Assembly: GCA_003963005.1 (NCBI GenBank)
Contig: RXJW01000052.1
Location: 1 to 39,557 of the forward strand
Origin: Burkholderiales bacterium
GTDB lineage: Bacteria; Pseudomonadota; Gammaproteobacteria; Burkholderiales; Burkholderiaceae_C
DNA length: 39,557 nt
Direction of reading: 5' to 3'
Under the pieces are notes generated by a model. The model made no database searches. It was not told where the DNA came from and saw only the letters and a program-made list of their open reading frames with translations. This document shows positions 32,834 through 39,557 of the stretch, piece after piece. The stretch's first letter is position 1. The number at the start of each line of letters is the position of its first letter. The translations under genes and the position numbers were made by a program.

Positions 32834-33822
32834 AGGCCCGTCGGCAACAGTCCGGCTACGTGTTGCTGATGGTGCTGGGCGCCCTGGCGGTCATGGCCTT
32901 GGTCGTTCAGCGGTTCGCCCAGCGCAATGACGAACTGCGGCGCAACGCGCTCGACTTTCAGCAGTACGCGGCCGGCAGTGCCGCCGTCTCCAGCGCGCTC
33001 GCGCAGACGGCCTACTGGATGGCCACGCGGCCCTTGCTTCCCGCGGGGCGGGGCGACGGCACCGGGCGATTGCGCATGGACGGCGCCCTGTATCAGTCGG
33101 CGGACGGCGCGCTGCTGCGCGTGCAGGACTTCCGCGGCCTGCTGTCAGCCAACGGTGTTCCCCGGCCGGTCCTGCAGAGCCTGCTGGTGCAGGACGGTGT
33201 GTCGCCGGCGCGGGCGCAGGCCATGGTCGACGTGCTCGACGACTACATCGACACCGACAACCTCAAGCGACTCAACGGTGCCGAGCGTGCGGAATACCGT
33301 GCGCTGGGCCTGCCCGGCCCGCGCAACGACTGGCTGGTGAGCCTTCGTGAACTCGAGACCATGCCGCTGTGGCGCGACGAGCCCGAGCGGCTGGCACGCC
33401 TGACCGCGCTGCTCACGCCGGACGTCGGCCACCTGTTCAACCCGGCGACCGCCCCCGAGGCGACGCTGCGGGCGATGTTCCCCCTGATGGCGCGCGCGCA
33501 GATCGACCAGGTGCTCATGCTGCGTGCCCGGGACCAGTTGCTGGACCTGCGTCAGTTGCGGCAGATCTTCGCGATGCCGCTGGACGAAGACGACTACATC
33601 CTGTTCCCCGGCAACGACGCCCGCGTCACGCTCTGGGCCCCCGGCCTGCCCAGGGCCCTTGAGTACAATCTGCGGCTCACGCCCGCAGGGGAGCTCGGCC
33701 CGTGGGTCATCACCGAACAGCACAGCACGAAGCGGCTCAACCTCTCTGATGAAGCTCCCCGCGCTCTCGCGTTTCCCCTTTCTCCAAGCGTCAGCAGCGC
33801 CACCGGCAGCGTGGTGCCTTGA
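32830..33822 (+). CDS. gspK: type II secretion minor pseudopilin GspK
   Basis: A 330-residue protein with GGAGAG at 32821-32826. The short leader KARRQQSG is followed by YVLLMVLGALAVMALVVQRF; Glu at +5 is absent, the feature that marks GspK, the tip pseudopilin. The large alpha-helical domain has SANGVPRPVLQSLLVQDGVS, DYIDTDNLKRLNGAERAEY and LMARAQIDQVLMLRARDQLL, all in the GspK/helix-hairpin-helix pattern. Its last 74 nt overlap the proposed gspL start in another frame. Confidence 0.88.
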   Translation: MKARRQQSGYVLLMVLGALAVMALVVQRFAQRNDELRRNALDFQQYAAGSAAVSSALAQTAYWMATRPLLPAGRGDGTGRLRMDGALYQSADGALLRVQDFRGLLSANGVPRPVLQSLLVQDGVSPARAQAMVDVLDDYIDTDNLKRLNGAERAEYRALGLPGPRNDWLVSLRELETMPLWRDEPERLARLTALLTPDVGHLFNPATAPEATLRAMFPLMARAQIDQVLMLRARDQLLDLRQLRQIFAMPLDEDDYILFPGNDARVTLWAPGLPRALEYNLRLTPAGELGPWVITEQHSTKRLNLSDEAPRALAFPLSPSVSSATGSVVP

Positions 33823-35101
33823 AGGCTTCCAAGGTGTGCTGCATGCCTCCGCCTGGGCACGCGTGCCCCTGGTCGTGGCTCGAAGCCGGTGCCGCCTGAA
33901 ATGGTTCCGCCTTCACGGCCTGCCGGCGCCCGAGCGGCTCGCAGCGCTGCGCCTGCAGGTCGAAGCCTGGCGGCCTTTCGAACGCACCGATGCCCGGCTC
34001 GCGCTGTCCGGCGATCATGGCCTCGCCGTGGCGTGGGACGCTGCAGCGCTGGAGCGCGACCTGCAGGCCGCGGGCGCCGATGCGGCCCGTTTCCAGCTGA
34101 TGCCTGAAACCTTCTCGGCCACGAAAACCGGCGATGGCTTGCGGCTCGTGCAAGGCGTCGAGGGCTTCGAGGCCCAGCATTGGCTGGATGGCTGGCTCAC
34201 CGCCAGCCGGTGGTGGCCGCAGGCCTTGACGGAGGCCGACTGGGCCGAGTTCGTGCGGGCGAGCGGCGCCAGCCGTGACCTGTCTGCCATGGCCCTGCCG
34301 GCCGCGCAGCTGGTGTCTGCGGGGCAGCCCTGGGTGCGCAGCCACGCGCTGCAAGCGTCCGATGACCATGCGCGGGGTGCGGAGCAGCGCCTCGTGTTCA
34401 TGGGTGGCGTGGCCCTGACGCTGGCGGCCGGTGTCATGGTTCACCAGCTGTGGGACGCCCACCGCGAGCAGCGTCGCCTGGCGGCGCAGCTCGACAGCCT
34501 GAAGGCCGCCGCCACACCGGTCGTCGCCGCGCGTGACGGCACGCTGGCCCAGGTCGCCGACATCGAGAAGCTGGCGGCCTGGATGGCCGTGCCGCAGCCG
34601 GTCGACGTGATCGGCCATCTCAACGAGACGCTGGGCCGCTCCAATGTTCAGATCAAGGAGCTGGAACTGGAGCGCGACAAGCTTCGCATAGCCTTGCAGC
34701 TGGGTGCCAACACGGGCCGCGCCGTGGTCGTGCGCGATCTGCAGGCGGGCGGCTGGTTCACCGACGTGACCGAGGCCCGCGCCGACAACGGCCGTGGCCT
34801 GCTGACCATGGACATGCGCATCCGCGGCGCCTTCCCGCCCGAGGCGCGCGCGGTGGGCGAGGCGGCGGTGCCGGTACAGGGATCCGTCGGCACGCCGGTC
34901 ACCAGCGCCGCGCCCGCGCCCCAGGCCGCTGCACCGACCCCGGCGCCCGCTGCCCGCCCGGCCGCCACGCCGCCGCCGCTCGTGCAGGCCGCGCCGCCCG
35001 GGCCGCGCACACCACCTCCACCCGCCAAGCCCATCATGGCCAAGCCCGATGAGAATGGCCTGCCACCCGCCTCGGTGTTCGACGCCATTCCTTCCCGTTG
35101 A
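33749..35101 (+). CDS. gspL: type II secretion protein GspL-like (cytoplasmic/inner-membrane platform)
   Basis: A 450-residue protein if started at ATG 33749, which overlaps gspK by 74 nt; GTG 33836 just after gspK is the alternative. The N-terminal ~200 residues are a divergent actin-like cytoplasmic domain (WARVPLVVARSRCRLKWFRL, RLALSGDHGLAVAWDAAALE). A single membrane helix follows at ~215-235 (VFMGGVALTLAAGVMVHQLW), then a coiled coil (HREQRRLAAQLDSLKAAATP) and a small ferredoxin-like PilN/GspL domain. The last ~90 residues are an unusual Pro/Ala-rich tail. Position between K and M supports GspL. Confidence 0.75.
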   Translation: MKLPALSRFPFLQASAAPPAAWCLEGFQGVLHASAWARVPLVVARSRCRLKWFRLHGLPAPERLAALRLQVEAWRPFERTDARLALSGDHGLAVAWDAAALERDLQAAGADAARFQLMPETFSATKTGDGLRLVQGVEGFEAQHWLDGWLTASRWWPQALTEADWAEFVRASGASRDLSAMALPAAQLVSAGQPWVRSHALQASDDHARGAEQRLVFMGGVALTLAAGVMVHQLWDAHREQRRLAAQLDSLKAAATPVVAARDGTLAQVADIEKLAAWMAVPQPVDVIGHLNETLGRSNVQIKELELERDKLRIALQLGANTGRAVVVRDLQAGGWFTDVTEARADNGRGLLTMDMRIRGAFPPEARAVGEAAVPVQGSVGTPVTSAAPAPQAAAPTPAPAARPAATPPPLVQAAPPGPRTPPPPAKPIMAKPDENGLPPASVFDAIPSR

Positions 35102-35703
35102 TGAACCGCGAATCTCTGCACCTGCAATGGGCCCAGCTGCGTCAGCAGTGGGACGACTCCCACGTGCTGCGCATCGGCGTCTGGCTGGCGGCGTTGCTGG
35201 TGGGTCTGTACCTGCTCCTCGCCGGCTTCGATGCCGCTGACCGCCAGGTCGAGCGCAACCGCAGCGCGCAGGCCGAGGTGATTCGCCTGGAGGCCTTGTC
35301 CAAGGACGGCAACTGGGCGCAGCGCAGCCAGGAGGTCGCCGGTCTGCGGGCGGCGTACGACACGGCCGTCTGGTCTGACCCCGATCTCGCGCTGACCGAG
35401 GCCGGCCTGCAGGACTGGCTGCGCAACACCGCGCAGCGCCTGGGCCTGAAGGTGCGCGAGATCACCCTGGTCCGCGCCGAAGCGGGGGCCAAGCCGACCG
35501 ATGACCTGCCACCGGGCCACGTGCTGCTCAAGGCACGCATGAGCGTCGAAGTGCAGCGCACGCCGCTGTTCACGCTGCTGGCCGAGATGGCCGGGCAGGA
35601 GCGCCGCATCGTCGTGGAACGCTTCGTCATGAAGGGCACCCAGCAGCCCGCGGTGGCCGAGATGGACCTGCGCATCGTGGCGCGCCCGGGAGCCAAGCCA
35701 TGA
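35101..35703 (+). CDS. gspM: type II secretion protein GspM-like
   Basis: A 200-residue bitopic inner-membrane protein. ATG 35101 overlaps the gspL stop (TGATG). A short cytoplasmic N-terminus (NRESLHLQWAQLRQQWDDSH) leads to the membrane helix IGVWLAALLVGLYLLLAGFD (~20-40), a coiled coil, and a periplasmic ferredoxin-like domain (MSVEVQRTPLFTLLAEMAGQ, RIVVERFVMKG). This matches GspM topology and gene order. It would dimerise with GspL at the assembly platform. It is coupled to gspC by ATGA. Confidence 0.78.
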   Translation: MNRESLHLQWAQLRQQWDDSHVLRIGVWLAALLVGLYLLLAGFDAADRQVERNRSAQAEVIRLEALSKDGNWAQRSQEVAGLRAAYDTAVWSDPDLALTEAGLQDWLRNTAQRLGLKVREITLVRAEAGAKPTDDLPPGHVLLKARMSVEVQRTPLFTLLAEMAGQERRIVVERFVMKGTQQPAVAEMDLRIVARPGAKP

Positions 35704-36137
35704 ACAAGTTCCTGCCTTGGCTGATGCTGGCGGCCGCGTTCGGTGGCGGTTGGCTGCTGGCGCCGGCACCGGCGGCGGATGCCCCGCTCGTCAGCGCGCG
35801 CCGGGATGCCTGGCGCCTGCCGGATCTCCCCCGGCGTCCCGACCAGGCGGCCAAGGCGATCGGTCTCGCGGCGTCGCCCGTGTTCGAGCAGGAGGCAGCG
35901 CAGGCCGTTGCCGCCGGGCCTGCAGAAGACAAGCGCTGGCGAGTGGCCGGCTTCTTCGGTCGCGGCAGCGAGCGCAAGGTCCTGATCAGCTTCGCCGCCG
36001 CTGCCAAGCCTTCCTTGCGCCTGGCGGTGGGCGACAAGGTTCCCAGCGGTGAGCGCATCACCAAGATCGAAGACGGCGTGGTGATGATCCGCGCCGGCAA
36101 CAAACAGGTTCCGTTGGGAGCAGATTTCCGTGAGTGA
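35700..36137 (+). CDS. short GspC/GspN-like type II secretion protein (HR domain only)
   Basis: A 145-residue protein with an N-terminal membrane anchor (KFLPWLMLAAAFGGGWLLAP) and a C-terminal homology-region-like beta domain: KRWRVAGFFGRGSERKVLIS, LRLAVGDKVPSGERITKIED and VVMIRAGNKQVPLG. Classic GspC is about 270-300 residues with HR and PDZ domains; this one stops after the HR-like domain. It sits directly before gspD, overlapping it by 8 nt, so it most likely couples the inner-membrane platform to the secretin N0 domain. Whether to call it GspC or PilP/GspN-like is open. Confidence 0.7.
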   Translation: MNKFLPWLMLAAAFGGGWLLAPAPAADAPLVSARRDAWRLPDLPRRPDQAAKAIGLAASPVFEQEAAQAVAAGPAEDKRWRVAGFFGRGSERKVLISFAAAAKPSLRLAVGDKVPSGERITKIEDGVVMIRAGNKQVPLGADFRE

Positions 36138-38231
36138 CACCCCCATGTTCCAGACCCTGCGACCCACCGTGCTCGCGGTGGCGGCCCTCGTGGCCCTGAG
36201 CGGCTGCGCGCCGATCGTGCCGCAGCTCCCCAAGCCGCTGCCGGTGGCCGGCGTCATGTCCGAGACGACCGCGCCGCGCGACACCACGCCGGCTGTGACG
36301 CGTGTGACGCCGGGCCCCAAGGCGCCCGAGGTGGCTGAGCCCAAGCTCGCCGTCACGGCCCCGGTGGCCCAGCCGCAGGATGACGTCGTTGCCGCGGTGA
36401 ACCTGCAGCAGGTGGCGCTGCCGACCTTCATCCAGGTCGTCTACGCCGATGTGCTCAAGAAGAACGTCAGCGTGGACCCGGCCGTGGCGGTGCGGCCGGA
36501 CCTCGTCACCTTCAAGACCGGCAATGGCCAGACCGCTGCGCAGATCGAAACGGCGGTGCGCCTGCTGCTCAAGAGCTACGGGCTGTCGGTCGTCGAGGTG
36601 GCCGGCCTGGTGCGGGTCGTGCCCGACAACGCGAGCCAGGGTGACCTGCCCGGCATCCGCTACGGCGCGGCACTCCCCGAGGTGCCGCCGTCGCTGCGCC
36701 CGATCTTCCAGCTGATCCCGCTGGAGTCCGTGCGTCAGGTGGACGTGACCGGTTGGCTGCGCACGCTCTTCGGCGATCGCATCCGCGTGCAGGAAGACTC
36801 CACGCGCAATGCGGTGCTCATCAGCGGCAACCCGGACAACGTCAAGGCCGCGCTGGATGCGCTGGCAGTGCTCGACCAGCCTGCGCTCAAGGGCCGCACC
36901 AGCCTCACCCTCACGCCGGCGTTCTGGTCGGCCGATGAACTCGCGCGCCGCCTCGGTGAGGTGCTGTCGGCGGAGGGCTATGCCGTCCACCCGGTCGGTG
37001 CGCCGCTGGTGCAGGGGGGCGTGCGCAACCCCATCATCCTGCTGCCGGTGTCGAGCCTGAACCAGGTCTTCGTGTTCGCCGCAGGCGAGAAGGTCGTCGC
37101 GCACATCGCCGAATGGGCCAAGACGCTGGACAAGCCCAACGAACGCGGCGTGGGCAAGAACCTCTTCACCTACCCGGTCAAGCACAAGGACGCCGAGCAG
37201 CTCGCCGTCACTTTGGAGCGCGTGCTGGGCGGTGGCGGCTCGGTCGCGAGCACGCCCGCCGCCGGCACGGCCGGCCAGCCGGCGACGGCCTCCGCGGCCT
37301 CGACCGCGAGCCGCCTGTCCAATGTCGTCGTCGACAAGGCCAGCAACACGCTGATCTTCCAGGTCAATCCGGAGGAATTCGGCCAGGTGTCAGCGCTGCT
37401 GCAGACGCTGGACAAGCCGACGAAGTCAGCGCTGATCGAAGTCACCGTGGCCGAGCTGCAGCTGGAGGACGGTGCCCAAGTCGGCGTGCAGTGGCTGACG
37501 AGCCACATCGAGCGCACCAAAGGGCCCGGCTACGTGGCCTCGGCCAGCAGCGGCTCCGGCAGCACGGGCGGCTTCAACGTCCAGATCTTCAACGCCTTGG
37601 GCGGGCAACGCCTGGCCATCGATGCGCTGGCGAGCAACTCGCGCGCCACCATCCTGTCCAGCCCGCGCCTGATGGCACGCAATGGCGAGACGGCGCTGAT
37701 CCAGGTCGGTGACGAGGTGCCCGTGCTCAGCTCGCAGATCGGCACCAACACCGGCACAGGCGGCGCGACCGGCCAGTTGCTGGCGACCTACCAGTACCGT
37801 TCCACGGGCGTCATCCTGCGCATCAAGCCGGTCATCCACTCTGGCGACCAAATCGACATCGACCTGTCGCAGGAAGTGAGTCGGCCGGTCCAGACGACGT
37901 CGGGCAACTCGACGACGCCGACCATTTCGACGCGCAAGGTCGAGACCAAGCTGACGCTGCGCAATGGCGCGACCATGCTGCTGGCGGGCCTCATCGACGG
38001 CTCGGCCTCGGACGGCAACGGCGGCGTGCCGCTGCTGAAGGACATCCCGGTGCTGGGCAGCCTGTTCAAGTCGCAGCAGGTCAAGAAGTCGCGCCGCGAA
38101 ATGATCATCCTGATCACGCCCTACATCGCCAACGACTCCACCGAGGCGGAGGCGATCACCGAGAGTTTCCGCAAGCAGCTGGAATGGGCGCGCCCGGCGG
38201 GCCCGGACCAGGGCGACGCCGCGCCGAAGCC

Positions 38232-38235
<4 letters not shown>
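36130..38235 (+). CDS. gspD: type II secretion outer-membrane secretin GspD
   Basis: A 701-residue protein from GTG 36130, with GGGAG at 36116-36120; ATG 36145 is an alternative 5 codons in. A lipobox LVALSGC places a lipidated Cys at 26, so the secretin is itself a lipoprotein. N0 domain: VNLQQVALPTFIQVVYADVL; N1-N3 include IRVQEDSTRNAVLISGNPDN and VVDKASNTLIFQVNPEEFGQ. Secretin core: ILSSPRLMARNGETALIQVG, DEVPV, and VPLLKDIPVLGSLFKSQQVK followed by MIILITPYI. It forms the outer-membrane channel. A Ser/Thr/Ala-rich insert at ~370-390 lies within the N3 region. Its stop overlaps gspE. Confidence 0.95.

Positions 38236-39557
<1,322 letters not shown>

Overview
The window is about 40 kb of very GC-rich, densely packed bacterial chromosome. 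The gene families (DUF4148 and DUF3108 proteins, an M61 glycyl aminopeptidase, a single-ATPase xylose transporter, a LexA-type CTGT-N8-ACAG box) point to a betaproteobacterium of the order Burkholderiales, near Comamonadaceae/Sphaerotilaceae. This is an inference from family content; no rRNA or tRNA is present to anchor it.

Layout. (1) 3-2747, plus strand: the C-terminal part of an M61 peptidase, a DUF3108 protein and an enoyl-CoA hydratase, tightly spaced. (2) 2934-3308: a small secreted DUF4148-like protein with its own terminator. (3) 3425-6345: the xylose ABC transporter xylF-xylH-xylG. (4) 6391-7257: a near-perfect LexA box ahead of an SRAP-family gene that has lost its nucleophilic Cys2; it converges on lysS (7262-8767, minus). 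(5) 8822-20526, plus strand: an eleven-gene surface-polysaccharide locus (flippase, O-acetyltransferase, two GT4 glycosyltransferases, methyltransferase, PLP aminotransferase, initiating phosphoglycosyl transferase, TPR-GT61 protein, membrane-bound sugar-nucleotide 4,6-dehydratase, an unknown exported protein, APS kinase). No Wzy, Wzz or Wza/Wzc is seen. (6) 20516-28669, minus strand: an eight-gene operon that begins with an HMW1C-like cytoplasmic N-glycosyltransferase (GT41) and continues with a sugar aminotransferase, WbqC, two tandem five-bladed-propeller glycosidase-like proteins, a GNAT acetyltransferase, a methyltransferase and an FAD/NAD(P)-binding protein. (7) 29197-30594, plus strand, divergent from the N-glycosyltransferase: a secreted, S-layer-like protein with 16 N-X-S/T sequons in its mature part, highly expressed by codon use, followed by a strong terminator. 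(8) 30760 to the right edge: a type II secretion operon gspG-H-I-J-K-L-M-C-D-E, with gspE cut by the window end.

The most interesting reading is that regions 6-8 form one functional island. A cytoplasmic sequon-specific N-glycosyltransferase would modify Asn residues of the divergently encoded, sequon-rich exported protein. The rest of its operon would make or trim the sugar, and the adjacent type II machine would carry the protein across the outer membrane. The linkage and the sequon density are seen directly; the substrate relationship and the secretion route are inferred. Region 5 converges on region 6 with an 11-nt 3' overlap and may share sugar precursors with it.
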